DNA from: Prorocentrum cordatum
Lineage: Eukaryota > Sar > Dinophyceae > Prorocentrales > Prorocentraceae
Length of the DNA stretch: 64,000 nucleotides
Reading direction: 5' to 3'
Assembly: GCA_963575745.1 (NCBI GenBank)
Contig: CAUYUJ010016060.1
Location: 97,501-161,500, forward strand
Shown here piece by piece: positions 42,180-53,109 of this stretch. The notes under the pieces were generated by a model. It did not search any database. It was given only the letters and a program-made list of their open reading frames with translations, and was not told the origin of the DNA. A program made the position numbers and the translations under genes. How positions within the stretch are numbered: the stretch's first letter is position 1; each line of letters opens with the position of its first letter.

Positions 42180-42430
42180 CATATTTCGGACGTGCTGAAA
42201 ATGCATACCGCACTTCGGCCGCCCGCGGGTTGGATCTCCCGGCCGGCAGCATCTCCCGGCTGAAAATGCATAATCATAAACGTTCGGATATCCTCGCGGA
42301 TTGTTTGGGACGGCGCTGGACCCCTGGCGATGCGTCCAGCGCCGCTCCTGCCGCGTTCCACACGCTACAGAGAGGCGCCCAGCGCCGATCCAAGATATCC
42401 GCGCAGACCTCCGAAAGCCCATGCACATGC
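42180..42430. mobile_element. Terminal-inverted-repeat element, copy 3
   Basis: Left TTTGGGACGGCGCTGGACCC (42302-42321) and right GGCGCCCAGCGCCGATCCAA (42383-42402), continuing GATATCCGCGCAGACCTCCG, match the family at 541. Just upstream, CTGAAAATGCATA is repeated (42196 and 42260). Confidence 0.5.
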
Positions 42431-44100
42431 TGTCTTTGACTCTTCTATCAAACAATGCCGGCCCCTTCTCACGTCCCCCCCCCCCTCGTGTGTTTGACTC
42501 CTCTGCCAAAGAAGGCCAGCCCCTCCTCTCGTCCTCTTCCGAGGGGGGGGGGACGTCCAAGGTGGTGGCGTCTGACCACCGACAGGGCGTGGCTCGCGTC
42601 GCCGCTCAGTCGGCGGGTCTTCTGGAGGTACTACCCGTATCTGGCGGCTCGGAGGGAGAGCACCCGTTGGGCGCGAGTGAATGGGGGGCGATAGATGGGG
42701 GGGAGGGAAAGGTGTCCTTCTCGGCCTCTGGGTCCGAAGGGGCCCCTTTGAATGAATGGGGGGCGATAAGGGGGGGGGGGCGGAAGAGAAAGCTGCCCTT
42801 CTCGGGCCCTAGAGGCCTCCCCTCGGGGCCAGAAGGAGCCCCCTTCGGGGCCCTGAAGGGCCCATTCTCTGCAGCCCCCGCTGCCCCCCCAATACAGTCG
42901 GACCGAGGTAGAAGATCGAGATCGGTTCGGGGAGAGTACCCTAGTGTTCTTCGTGTTTGTTGGACGATCTTATGTACCCTGGGGATGGTACCCTTGGATG
43001 TTCTGTGCGTTTTGGCCGACGGAGGGTCTCATGTTCTCGCAGGATGTTCTCCTGGCCTAGGTCCGATTGTACTTCGCGCTCAACCCCGAGGGCAGAGGTT
43101 GCCAGGGGTCCCGAGGGGAGCGGGTCCCGAGATGCCTCGCCGCCGGGGGCTCCAAGGGCCTGCCACGGGTCCTGGGACCGCCCAGCAGCAGCTGCAGCCT
43201 AGACGCTGACAAAATAATGAGCAGCTCGGGTTCGAAGGGGGCAAAATTGGGGTTCGGAAGGGGCTCGCTGTGCCTGAGGTCCTTGCACGGCTATTCCTCA
43301 AGCCCTCTTCGTGTACGCAGGCGCTTGGGGGGCCCAAAACGGGCCTCGTTCCTCATCTGGCGTTCCTTATTTCGGCGGCCCGCCTGTAGTCAGAGAGAAG
43401 CGCTGGTCTTAGGGCAAGCCCCCCCGGGGTCCAGAATCCGTTTCCCTCAGGGCCCTTCTCCCTAGAGCGGATCGACAGCGCAGGCCCGAGCACGGAGGCT
43501 GAACGGACGGAGGCCGTGGATCGCGAAGTGTGCCGGGCTGCGCAGGAGTCCCAGCCGGGGCGCGGCGTGTCTGGTTTTTTCTTGGGGTGGGGTCTTGCTG
43601 AGCTCACTTCCCGTGTCCGTGCGTCCCCCTTGCATTGTCCCGTTTTGCAGCTCTTGCATGCCGGCCAATGCGCTACACCGGCGCCCCCGTTTAGTTTAGC
43701 TCACTCCGCCAGCGCAGACGACCCTTGCCTATCCGCCGACGCAAAAAAATGTGCCACGTCCCAGAACCAGCGAAGAAGTCGACGGGACGGGCGGGAAGTC
43801 GCCCGAAGGAATGGAGGGGGCCAGGCCTTGCGGGTGGAATGCTTACCCAAGGCAGACGGAGAGGGCGAATCGGGGCACACGGAGAGGGGGTCAGCCAATC
43901 CCTTTACATCCTTTCTGGCTGGCCCTGGTTTGTTTGGGAGTCCTGAGCCGTGTGGAGCTGAGCCCCCCTCCACTCCCTCCGCTGAGGTCTTGGGTCTGGG
44001 AGCTACTTCGTGGCCGGCTCGTGTTCGCGACATGGTCCTGGCTGACACGGGTTAACGTTGACCCAGGCCAGTTAGTCCCCCAATAAGAAAGGGCCTGGAC
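42431..44100. other. Stretch without a recognised gene
   Basis: Contains one direct repeat (GAATGGGGGGCGATA at 42680 and 42752) and open frames of mixed composition on both strands. 43020-43470 and 43750-44060 have more gene-like composition and could hold exons of the downstream membrane protein, but no domain, splice pair or single favoured frame is convincing. Confidence 0.4.
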
Positions 44101-44141
44101 TTTCTTCTTGGAACCTTCTTCCGAGCCGACGGCCATACCCA

Positions 44142-45056
44142 ATGGTAGTTTTCACATTAATGTGGTTGTTGCTGATGTGTTTGGGAGTTGTCGACACCAG
44201 CACTTGGGGACCGTTGTTTGCCGAAACGATGGTGTACCTGACAGTGATATCTATCATAAGCAGATGGTTGCCGAGGGCATCGTTGGCATCTGATTTCTTT
44301 CTGGTAACCGCGTGGACGCCAGCTTGGTGGATGAACGGCAGGAGCCTTCCTGTCGACGCAGTGATCGGCTTCAATTGCTGCCCCTTCATCCTCTGCATGA
44401 TGTGGGCGATTGGCTTGCACAGCCTCTTCGTCGCACAGTTCGCCCTCACGACGTGCTTACTCATCGCCGTGGATCCGCGGCAGATGGGCACCGTCTCCCG
44501 AGACCTGCTCATATGCACAGTAATTCTGGTCATGCCAATGATCGTTACGCTCGAATGGCAGACTGTAATTCATTTCAACAAGCTGCAAAAGCATATGAGC
44601 GTCTCAACTGACGGGCAGATGGTTGTGAACAGGAGCAATGGCATTATTGTCAGCGTGTGCGGAGGTGCCATTGAGTTGCTCGGGCTTGACTCGGTCGGGG
44701 CTCCGTTCAGTCGTGTGGTTTGCGAGGACGATTGGGACCTGGTCCAGCGCTGGTGCAGGCAGAGCACTGGGGAGCCCTCCGAGGTCTTCCTGGCCACCCT
44801 GTGCAGCAGAGCCTCCTGGGAGTCCGCGCCAGTGCAGGAGTTTGACGCCCGCCTCATCCCCTACGAGGTCACGGGGCCTGACGTGCACTTCTGCCTCCAG
44901 GTCTTCGGATGCAATTCCTGGGAGGTTACACTCAGCATCGACACTGGTACGTTCGTGGCCGAAGACCAGCCCAATGCGGCTGAACCCCGTCAAGTCCGAG
45001 TCAATGTTGTTGAATCCGGCTTTGTCCCGTTGAATTCAGCTCAATCCCCGGCCTAA
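44142..45056 (+). CDS. Multi-pass membrane protein with PAS-like C-terminal domain
   Basis: 304 residues, ATG to TAA in one exon. Hydrophobic spans lie at about 3-18, 30-47, 50-64, 74-92, 94-110 and 121-138, so five or six membrane helices. The soluble part starts FNKLQKHMSVSTDGQM (146-160), then SNGIIVSVCGGAIELLG (165-181), APFSRVVCEDDWDLVQRW (187-204) and a conserved-looking stretch to about 272. This resembles the PAS-like sensor tail of a membrane-protein type common in dinoflagellates; the ligand is unknown. Third positions in the soluble half are mostly G or C, unlike the other frames. The last 30 residues (EPRQVRVNVVESGFVPLNSA) run into low-quality sequence, so a donor at GTCAAG (about 44990) and a further exon are possible. 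The next G/C-biased open stretch starts near 45140. Confidence 0.65.
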   Translation: MVVFTLMWLLLMCLGVVDTSTWGPLFAETMVYLTVISIISRWLPRASLASDFFLVTAWTPAWWMNGRSLPVDAVIGFNCCPFILCMMWAIGLHSLFVAQFALTTCLLIAVDPRQMGTVSRDLLICTVILVMPMIVTLEWQTVIHFNKLQKHMSVSTDGQMVVNRSNGIIVSVCGGAIELLGLDSVGAPFSRVVCEDDWDLVQRWCRQSTGEPSEVFLATLCSRASWESAPVQEFDARLIPYEVTGPDVHFCLQVFGCNSWEVTLSIDTGTFVAEDQPNAAEPRQVRVNVVESGFVPLNSAQSPA

Positions 45057-45173
45057 CACGGCCCAACGGCCCCTCAACCGCGCCTAATAGCCCCGGATCT
45101 TTCTCACGAAGACTTCCCAGGAGTTGTTGCCCAGAGGTCGTGGGCGAGGTGAGGTGCCACACAGAAATTAAAA

Positions 45174-45430
45174 ATATGTGTTCGAGCGAGACCTCGAGCG
45201 GCGCCGCGCGGCCTCCCTCGACTTCGCCCTTTAACATCGAAGCGTCGGACCAGGGCGTCAGCAAGGAGGTCAGGCCGGAACCGCCGTCGTCTTGCAAGGA
45301 GGACGACGACGATGAAGAAGCGTCGCGGACGAGCTGCGCAATCGCGAGCGTCGTGGACGACCCCGCGGAGCCGGCCGGCAGCCCCAAGGCGCGCGGCCGG
45401 CTTGACATTGGCGGGGATGAAGTCGGGCTC
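45174..45430 (+). CDS. Candidate acidic exon downstream of the membrane protein
   Basis: One frame reads MCSSETSSGAARPPSTSPFN, then SKEVRPEPPSSCKEDDDDEE and SCAIASVVDDPAEPAGSPKA. Acid/Ser/Pro-rich composition with G/C third positions suggests a disordered cytosolic tail, perhaps the end of the PAS protein after an intron. The frame continues into a half MITE at 45430, which supplies no sensible protein. Assignment is tentative. Confidence 0.35.
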
Positions 45431-45501
45431 CACATCGAGCCGCATCGCCGATGCATCGGCGACGCGGCGCGATCCTCCGACCCACCTCGGATCCCATCTA
45501 A
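45430..45501. mobile_element. Half copy of the foldback MITE
   Basis: CTCCACATCGAGCCGCATCG, CCGATGCATCGGCGAC, GCGGCGCGATCCTCCGACCC and GGATCCCATCT match, in inverse, the left half of the element at 2168-2385. The other half is absent. Confidence 0.65.
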
Positions 45502-45544
45502 GCAGGAGGCCTCTAGCTTCGGGCTCTGGCTTCCGGGCCGTTCC

Positions 45545-45620
45545 TTACAGCGAACCCGTATAATAAGGATGCGAGATAAGGACACAAGGGCCCTGGAGGG
45601 CCATGTTAATGTTTTTATCC
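45545..45620 (+). repeat. Dispersed repeat fragment (half of 28490-28680)
   Basis: CGAACCCGTATAATAAGGAT and AAGGGCCCTGGAGGGCCATG match the inverse of 28.6 kb. It joins directly to an E module. Confidence 0.55.
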
Positions 45621-46180
45621 GAGAGGGCGTGGGCCCAGGGTGCTCTTTTAGTTTGTTTATTCCCCCCAGAAGAGGTCCGGCGGATTTCCGCTCGATAAAA
45701 AACGAGGTAAAGTCCAACTCGGCGTGAAAAAAAATGCGTTTCGCGCGTGCCTGCTCGAGGAAAGTCGACCCCCCACCTCGGATCCTCGATGAATAATGGG
45801 GTCCGCGGACCCCCGTTTTCCTTTGCAAAAAAGATGGTGCGGGGCACTTTTAGCAGAATCTTCGAAGAGAAGAAAAAAAAAACAAAAAAAAAAAAAAGGT
45901 CTGGAGCCCCGACCGCGACGCGGAAAAGCGCCACGCGCGCAGGAATTCCGAGGACGTCTCCAGCGCGCCGCGTCCCGCGCGCATGAATTTCGAGGATGTC
46001 TTGACTAATTCATTTGTTTTTCCATGATTTCCTTGGCCACACACGAGTTTTTGCGTGCCCGCTCGAGGATGGTGCGCCCCTGGCGCCAAAAAATCGAGGA
46101 TGTCTCGAGCGAAACGCTTGTTTTGCAAAACTTGAGGGACCTGGGCGCCCCAGCATGCCCCAGGAGGCCCTGGGAGCGCG
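45621..46180 (+). repeat. E module, copy 2
   Basis: Same order as 40331-40815. It carries two A runs (45877-45898) and an additional GAGGACGTCTCCAGCGCGCC segment that the 40.3 kb copy lacks. It ends at the GGGCGCCCCAGCATGCCCC junction. Confidence 0.85.
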
Positions 46181-46555
46181 GACGCGGCGTAATCTACGAG
46201 GGATCGTGGCGTTTGGAGCGCGGACCACGCGTAATTTGCAAGGGATCGTGGCCTTCGGAGCGCGGGCGCAGCGTGATTTACTAGGGGTCGGGGCCTTGGG
46301 AGCTCGGACGCAGCGTGATTTACGAAGGATCGTGGCCCTTGGAGCGCGGGCGCAGCGTAAGATACGAGGGATCGGGGCCCTGGGGGCTCGGACGCAGTGT
46401 AATTTACGGGGGATCGTGACCCCGGGAGCGCGGACGCAGCGTAATTTAAAAGGGGTCGGGGCCTTGAAAGCACGACCTCAATGTAACTTACGACGGATCG
46501 TGGCCCCGGGAGCGCGGGCGCAGCATAATTTACGAGGGATCGTGGCCCTGGGAGC
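46181..46555. repeat. 42-bp array
   Basis: About 9 units, joined to E upstream and the 12-bp array downstream exactly as at 40.8-41.2 kb. Confidence 0.9.
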
Positions 46556-47390
46556 GCGTCCCGTGGCACGTCCATTGGCACGTTCCGTAGCGCGTCCCCT
46601 TGGCACGTCCCGCGGTGCGTCCCCATGGCATGTTCCCTGGAACGTCGCCTGGCGCGTCCCTTGGGACGGTCCGCGGCGCGTCCTCCTGGCATGTTCCCCT
46701 GTCAATTAGCTCTGGGGCAGCTGCTATGTGCTCAGGCAGCTCGAGCGTCAGATCTAGATCAGTTCAGTCAGGACTCGGACGCAAAGGAGGACTCGATCCA
46801 CAACGCCATAGAGCACAATCGCGGCATGGCACATCGCAGTTCAGCACGGCGCAGCACAGCACAGCCCTCAGCACGGTACACCAAGATCGATACACTCAGC
46901 ATTGCAATTTGTCACGTTCCCTGGCACGTTCCGTGGCGAGTCCCCCTGGCACGTTGCGCGGCGCGTCCCTTAGCACGTCCCGTGGCACGTCCATTGGCAC
47001 GTTCCGCAGCGAGTCCCCTTGGCACGTCCCGCGGTGCGTCCCCATGGCACGTCCCCTGGCACGTCGCCTGGCGTGTCCCCTGGGACGTTCCGCGGCGCGT
47101 CTTCCTAGAATGTCTCCTTGCCAATCAGCTGTAGGGCAGCTACTATATGCTCAGGCAGCTCGAGCTTACGACCCAGATCAGATCGGTCAGGACTCGGATG
47201 CAAAGGAGGACTCGATCCACAACGCTATAGAGCACAATCGCGGCACAGCACAGCATTCGGCACGGTACTTCAAGATCGATACACTCATCACTGCATTTGT
47301 CCGTCGCCCAATGAGGTGTTTTTGAAACGTTGCCATGTCTTACATGTCTATATTCCTTTCTGGGTTCGTGGGTCGATCATGTTCGAACGA
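46556..47390 (+). repeat. TGGCACGTCCC arrays with tails, two copies
   Basis: The first copy is cut at AGCATTGCAATTTG (about 46910), the second is full to GGTCGATCATGTT. The second lacks about 35 bp in the GGCATGGCACATCGCAGTTC region. Confidence 0.9.
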
Positions 47391-47745
47391 GGTTGGCCAG
47401 CGAAAGTCGTTAATGATGGGCCAGAGGGGCAAGGATGCAAGGATACCCTTGGGAAGGATGCCCATCTATCATGCGGCTTGACTCTACCTGGAGGCTTGGG
47501 CGCCTCAATCTTTGTCTCGAGTCAGACGACTTCGTCCAGTTCCGGACCCTGGGCCCTCACAGATCAACCCAGCTCGCACAGAGGTGGCGGTCGTGATTTG
47601 TGACTATGTCTTATTTTTGTTCGTGACGTGGGATCTCAGGGCACACGCTCCACGCGGATTTCTTGGATCTGCGCTGGACGCCCCTGGCGCGCTCCGTGCG
47701 CCGGGGAGTCGGGGTTGCCAAAGGTGCACCTGGCCCAAAGTGCCC
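47391..47745. other. Repeat fragments: half of 28490-28680 and a TIR-element left half
   Basis: 47391-47472 matches the second half of the 28.5 kb repeat (GGCAAGGATGCAAGGATACC). 47655-47712 (CGCGGATTTCTTGGATCTGC then GCTGGACGCCCCTGGCGCGC) matches the left half of the element at 541. No gene is recognised. Confidence 0.5.
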
Positions 47746-47749
47746 CCAG

Positions 47750-48245
47750 CGTTTCCCGGAAAGGGCGCGGGCCCAGGGTTCTTTTTTCCCGGAAAGGGCT
47801 CGGGCCCAGGGTTCTCTTTTAGTAGGTCAACCTCCCGGCCCCTACGGAAAGTGGGCCGGTGAAATTAATTCTGCGATAAATTACAAGGTAAAGTGTGAAT
47901 GTTCAGTTGAACTAGTGCGTTTTTCGCGTGCCTGCTCGAGCCCCCCATCTCGGATCCTCCATAAATAACGGTGTCTGCAGACGCCCGTTTTCCCTTGTAT
48001 AAAAGAGGGTGCGGGGCGTTTTTAGCAGAATCTTCAAAACAAGACTTAGGTCTGGAGCCCCGACCAGGACACAAAAAATATGAAAATGCTGATTGTTTTG
48101 CGTGCCCGCTAGAGGATGGCGCGTCCTGCGCGCAGAAATTCTGGGGATGTCTCGAGCGAAACGCTCGTTTTACAAAATTTAACGGGTCTGGGCGCTCAAG
48201 AATGCCCAGGGGGTTCTGGGAGTGCAAACCCAGCGTAATTGCGAA
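47750..48245 (+). repeat. E module, copy 3, diverged
   Basis: TTTCCCGGAAAGGGC occurs twice at the start; CCATCTCGGATCCTCCATAA, GGGGCGTTTTTAGCAGAATC and GATGTCTCGAGCGAAACG follow. It ends in one 42-bp-like unit (GGGAGTGCAAACCCAGCGTA), then GAAGGCCTTACGGCC, a junction also present at 51.54 kb. Confidence 0.75.
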
Positions 48246-48344
48246 GGCCTTACGGCCGGTGCCGCCGACCCTGTTCGCAATGCGCAGCAAGAGGCACGGG
48301 CTGTGGGATGGTTTTGGGGAACGGGGAGAAGGACGAGAAGGTGG

Positions 48345-49135
48345 GGGAGGGACGTGTCGTATCTGACCCGGGACTTCCCCGGGACTCCCCTGGGACCCCC
48401 CCCGGGACCCCCCCTCCCCTTCCCGTCGGGGAAGGGAAAGGGAAGGGACTTCCCTTCGACTCAATTACGACGTTGCTCAAGGTCGGTACGGGGAGGGCGT
48501 CGTATCTGACCCGGGGGGGGGGTCGCTAACCCCCCCACGCTACCCCCCCCTCCCGGCGGGGGAGGGATCAAAGGGAAGGGGCTTCCCTTCGACTGAATTA
48601 CGACGTTGCTCAAGGTCGGTACGGGGGGGGGGCGTCGTATCTGACCGGGGGGGGGTCGCTACCCCCCCCGCTACCCCCCCCCCCTCCCGGCGGGGGAGGG
48701 ATCAAAGGGAAGGGGCTTCCCTTCGACTCAATTACGAGGTTGCTCAAGGTCGGTACGGGGGGGGGCGTCGTATCTGACCCGGGGGGGGGGTCGCTACCCC
48801 CCCCCCCCTCCCGGCGGGGGAGGGATCAAAGGGAAGGGGCTTCCCTTCGACTGAATTACGACGTTGCTAGGTCGGTACGGGGGGGGGCGTCGTATCTGAC
48901 CCGGGGGGGGGGGTCGCTACCCCCCCGCTACCCCCCCCCCCCCTCGGCGGGGGAGGATCAAAGGGAAGGGGCTTCCCTTCGACTGAATTACGACGGGTCG
49001 GGGGGGGGGCGTCGTATCTGACCCCGGGGGGGGTCGCTACCCCCCCCGCTACCCCCCCCCCTTCCCGGCGGGGGAGGGATCAAAGGGAAGGGGCTTCCCT
49101 TCGACTGAATTACGACGTTGCTCAAGGTCAGCTTG
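48345..49135. repeat. G-run/C-run tandem array, unit about 120-140 bp, about 6 copies
   Basis: Unit: GTCGTATCTGACCCGGGGGG, GTCGCTACCCCCC.CTACCCC, CCCGGCGGGGGAGGGATCAA, GGGAAGGGGCTTCCCTTCGA, CTGAATTACGACGTTGCTCA. Anchors at 48498, 48633, 48766, 48888 and 49010 are 122-135 bp apart, differing mainly in homopolymer length. Runs of 8-13 G or C alternate, and GGAAGGGGCTTCCC is near-palindromic. Confidence 0.9.
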
Positions 49136-49395
49136 GCTCGAGCGGCTCGGGCGCGGCTCGGGCGGCTGGGGCGCAGGACAGAGACGACGAGTACAAAGAA
49201 TAACGGAGATGACGGCTCGAACGGAAAAGCCCCTCACACACGCCGACAGGGTCGGCGGATTTACTAGGGATCGCGGCTCTGGGAGCGCGGACGCCGCGTA
49301 ATTTATAAGGGATCCTGGCCCTGGGAGCGCGGATGCCGCCTAAGTTACTAGGGATCGTGGCCCTGGGAGTGCAGGGGCTGCGTAATTTTTGCGTC
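49136..49395. repeat. Array 3'-flank and short 42-bp array
   Basis: 49150-49262 (GACAGAGACGACGAG, GGAAAAGCCCCTCACACACG, CCGACAGGGTCGGCGGATTT) matches 53880-53980. Three 42-bp units follow. Confidence 0.75.
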
Positions 49396-50095
49396 GAGGC
49401 CACCCAGGGGGGTATCTAGCATGGTTGTCCCGAGCCAAGAACACGTGTTTTAACGTGTCCAGACATGGTTGTCTTGAGCTGGATCCAAGTGTTTTTACGT
49501 GTCCAGGCCACCCAGTGTGGTATAGAACATGAATGTCCCGAACTGGAACCACGTGTTTTTACGTGTCCAGGCCGCCCAGAGTGGTATCTAACATGATTGT
49601 CCCGAGCTGGCACCACGTGTTTTTACGTGTCCAAGCCACCCAGGGGGAATTCTAACATAGTTACCCCGAGCAAAAACTACGTGTTATAACGTGTCCAGGC
49701 CACCCAGGGGTGTATCTAACATGATTGTCCAGAGCTGGTCCCGTTTTACGTGTCCAGGCCGCCCAGGGTGATATCTAACATGATTGTCCCGAGCTGGCAC
49801 CACGTGTTTGTTTTACGTGTGCAAGCCACCCAGGGTGCATCTAACATAGTTGCCCCGAGCTTGAAACAAGTGTTTTAACGTGTCCAGGCCACAGGGGTGT
49901 ATCTAACATGGTTGCCCATAGCTGGTCCCACGTGTGTTTACGTGTCCAGGCCTCCCAGGGGGTATCTGACATGATTGTCCCGAATCGGAACCGCGTGTTT
50001 TTACGTGTCCAGGCCGCCCAGGGTGGTATTCTAACATGGCGGAACCATGTGTTTTCACGTGCCCAGGCCACCTAGGGTATCTAACATGGGCTTCC
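49396..50095. repeat. 62-65-bp CACGTG array, about 11 copies
   Basis: Same family as 30.6 kb, diverged; units read TTTTTACGTGTCCAGGCC, CCCAGGGTGGTATCTAACAT and GATTGTCCCGAGCTGGCACC. Confidence 0.9.
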
Positions 50096-51480
50096 TGGGG
50101 CCTTCCTGGGGGCCTGGAACGGACGTCTGACATGAAGATGTGCTGAGGATGTCTCGAGCGAACCACTTGTTTTCACGTGTCCAGTTCGCCCAGGCGGATG
50201 TTTAGCATAAGGTGGCACGTTCATTGGCACGTTCCGTAGCGCGTCCCTTTGGCACGTCCCGCAGTGCGTCACCATGGCAAGTTCCTTGGGACGTCGCTTG
50301 TCGCGTCTCTTGGGACGTTCCGCATCGCGTCCTCCTGTCATGATCACCTGTCAGTTAGCTCTGGGGCAGCTACTATGTGCTCAGGCAGCTCGAGCTTAAG
50401 ATCCAGATCAGTTCGGTCAGGACTCGGATGCAAAGGAGAGGACGATCCACAACACTATAGAGCACAATCGTGGCATGGCACATCGCAGTTCAGCACGGCG
50501 CAGCACAGCACACCTCTCGGCACGGTACATCAAGATCGATATAGTCAGCATTGTAAGTTGGCACGTTCCGTGGCGCGTCCCGTGGCGAGTCCCCCTGGCA
50601 CGTCGCGCGGCGCGTCTTTTTGGCACGTCCCGTGGCACGTCCATCGGCACGTTCCGCAGCGTGTCCCCTTGGCACGTCCCGCGGTGCGTCCCCATGGCAC
50701 GTCCCTTGGCACGTCGTTTGGCGCGTCCCTTGAGACGTTCCGCGGCGCGTCCTCCTGGCATGTCCCCTTGTCAATTAGCTCTGGGGCAGCTACTATGTGC
50801 TCAAGCAGTTCGAGCTTAAGATCCAAATCAGTTCGGTCAGGACTCGGGTGCAAAGGAGTCAACCCACAACATTACAGAGCACAACCGCGGCATGGAACAT
50901 CGCAGTTCAGCACGGCGCAGCACAGCACACTCCTCAGCACGGCACATCAAGATCGATACACTCAGCATTGCAACCTGGCACGTTCCGTGGAGCGTCCCGT
51001 GGCCAGTCCCCCTGGCGCGTCGCGCGGCGCGTCCCCTGGCACGTCCCGTGGCACGTCCATTGGCACGTTCCGTAGCGCGTCCCCTTGGCACGTCCCGCGG
51101 TGCGTCCCACTGGCACGTCCCTTGGCACGTCGCCGGGCGCGTCCCTTGGGACGTTCCGCGGCGCGTCCTCCTAGCATGTCCCCGTGTCAACTAGCTTTGG
51201 GGCACTTACTATGTGCCCAGGCAGCTCGAGATTAAGATCCAAATCAGTTCGGTCAGGACTCGGATGCAAAGGAGGACTCGATCCACAACGCTATAGGGCA
51301 CAATCTCGGCATGGCACATCGCAGTTCAGCACGGCGCGGCACAGCACAGCATTCGGCACGGTACTTCAAGATCGATACACTCAGCATTGGATTTGCCCGT
51401 CGCCCAATCAGGTGTTTTTGAAGCGTTCCCACGCCTTACTTACATTTCTATATTCCTTTCCCTACTCGTGGGTCGATCAT
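50096..51480 (+). repeat. TGGCACGTCCC arrays with tails, three copies
   Basis: 50096-50212 is the GGGGGCCTGGAACGGACG/GATGTCTCGAG module seen at 35.26 kb. Arrays begin near 50213, 50558 and 50980; the first two tails are cut at the ATCAAGATCGAT..CAGCATTG point, the third ends GGTCGATCATGTT (51482). Confidence 0.9.
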
Positions 51481-52340
51481 GTTGGTAGATTTACCCCCGG
51501 AGTCGGCGGGGAGAGGGCCAGCGAAATTATTGCGAAGGCCTTACGGCCTGTCCCGCCGACCCTGAAGAAGCCGACCCTGACCACGACGAGGTAGAGGAAT
51601 GAGGAGGAGGAGACGCAGGAGGAGGGGGCGGAAGACGACGCCGAGGAGGTGGAGGAGGTAAACAAAAAGAGCGAGGAAGGGTAGCAGTAGGAAGGGGGTG
51701 CGATGATGTGGAAGTGTATGGGGATGTGGAGGCCGAGGTTGAAGGGGAAGGGGTGGGTGCTGAACACCGACAGGGACTGCAAGGAGACGTGGAGCAGGAG
51801 AGAGATGGCGGGGTTGGTTGAGGATGGCACGGAATAAGAGCAAGAGGGGGATATGGAGGAAGGATACGTACTTGGAGAAGGGCGTGATTTGAGGGTGGCA
51901 GGGGTGGTCGCGGTCCACCCCGTGCTCTCACTGCGTCTGATGCCCACCATTGCGTTATACTCTCTTCGGGCTGCCCGCTTGAAGCACACTGTGGAGTCGG
52001 GGTCCTAAACCAACATCGCGCCCCTCCTCGATCCGTGGACGCTGACAAGTCAGCATTCGGTTCCATCGATACTGGCGCACACCCGAGGAGGAGGGAGGAG
52101 GAGGAGGAGGAGGAGGATCCCTTCCACGCGACAGAACTCGGTAACGACAATTCGGCGCCACCCGCTCGGGCACGAAGGCGCGCGACGCCGCGCAGTGCCG
52201 GGAGCCCACGGGCGTGCCCTGGCAGCGGCCAATGCGACCCAGGCCCTGCACAATCTTTGCACAACTGGTGCCGCGCGAGCGAGGGCCAGCGAACTTCGCG
52301 CAAATAGTTGGTTTCTTTGAAGGTGATGGTCGGTTCCCGT
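51481..52340. other. Low-complexity and unassigned stretch
   Basis: 51530-51575 repeats the GCGAAGGCCTTACGGCC..CCGCCGACCCTG junction of 48.24 kb. 51590-51900 is G/A-rich (GGAGGAGG, GGAAGG) in degenerate form. 52090-52122 is a short GGA tract. The 51.95-52.31 kb interval has mixed-composition frames on both strands and no domain. Confidence 0.4.
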
Positions 52341-52559
52341 TGGGCTTCGAAAGTGTCTGTTATTCTGCGTCATTCGATCTGTTTGGGCCTCTGGAGGGCC
52401 CCTTGCAGCCACGGCTGGGCCCCCTTTCGAAATCCTGGCCCGGAAGCGAGGAGCAGCCGAGAGACGAGATCTCCGACGATGTGATTTTTCAATCCTTGTT
52501 TTTTCTTATATCAGGGCCTCCCGGGGCCGTCTTCCGCCTCGCCCGTCGCCGCGTCGCCG

Positions 52560-53020
52560 CGCCTTCCCTTCCGGGGAGAAGGAGGGGGAAGGGGCGGGGG
52601 GGGAAGGGGCGGGGGGGGAGGGGAGGGAGGAGGAGGAGGAGGAGGAGGAGGAGGAGGAGGAGGAGGAGGAGGAGGAGGAGGAGGAGGAGGAGAAAGAGGG
52701 CAAAGAGGGGGAGGGCGAAAACGCAGGGAGGGAAGGGGCGAGGAAGATTCAAATAAGCGTCGGCTTGAGAGTTACGCGGAACAAAAGGAGGGACAAAAGC
52801 ACAGAAGACGAATGCTAAAGGCGCGGTGCGATGTCCAGCACGCAGGGTTCCAGTTCCGTCCGCCGATCCGATATCGCGCCGACGCAGCTGCGACCGGATC
52901 CGATTCGCGAGTCGGCGACGCCTGGCAAGCACGCGGAGGAGGGGCGCGAGGGGGGGGGCGGGGGCGAGTAGGATGTGGAGGAGGAGGAGAAGGAGGAGGA
53001 GGAGGAGGAGGAGGGGGCAA
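52560..53020. repeat. GGA polypurine tracts
   Basis: 52575-52695 is GGGGC/GGA repeat and 52975-53018 is GGA repeat, with GC-rich sequence between. Poly-Arg and poly-Leu/Ser frames are artefacts. Confidence 0.9.
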
Positions 53021-53109
53021 AGGATGACTCCGCAGGGCGCGACGCGAAAAGGGCGCGGTCCCGAGGTCGACCAGCGATCGCAAACAATCCGATTTCGATC
53101 CGATTCCCG

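Noticed and set aside
42957-43470. Possible exons with gene-like composition
   Set aside because: Several frames are open, none has a domain or a clear acceptor-donor pair; mentioned only within the spacer entry.
47985-48010. TATAAAAG promoter box in E module copy 3
   Set aside because: The other two E copies read AAAAAAGATGG at this place, no gene follows, and dinoflagellate promoters are not known to use a canonical TATA box.
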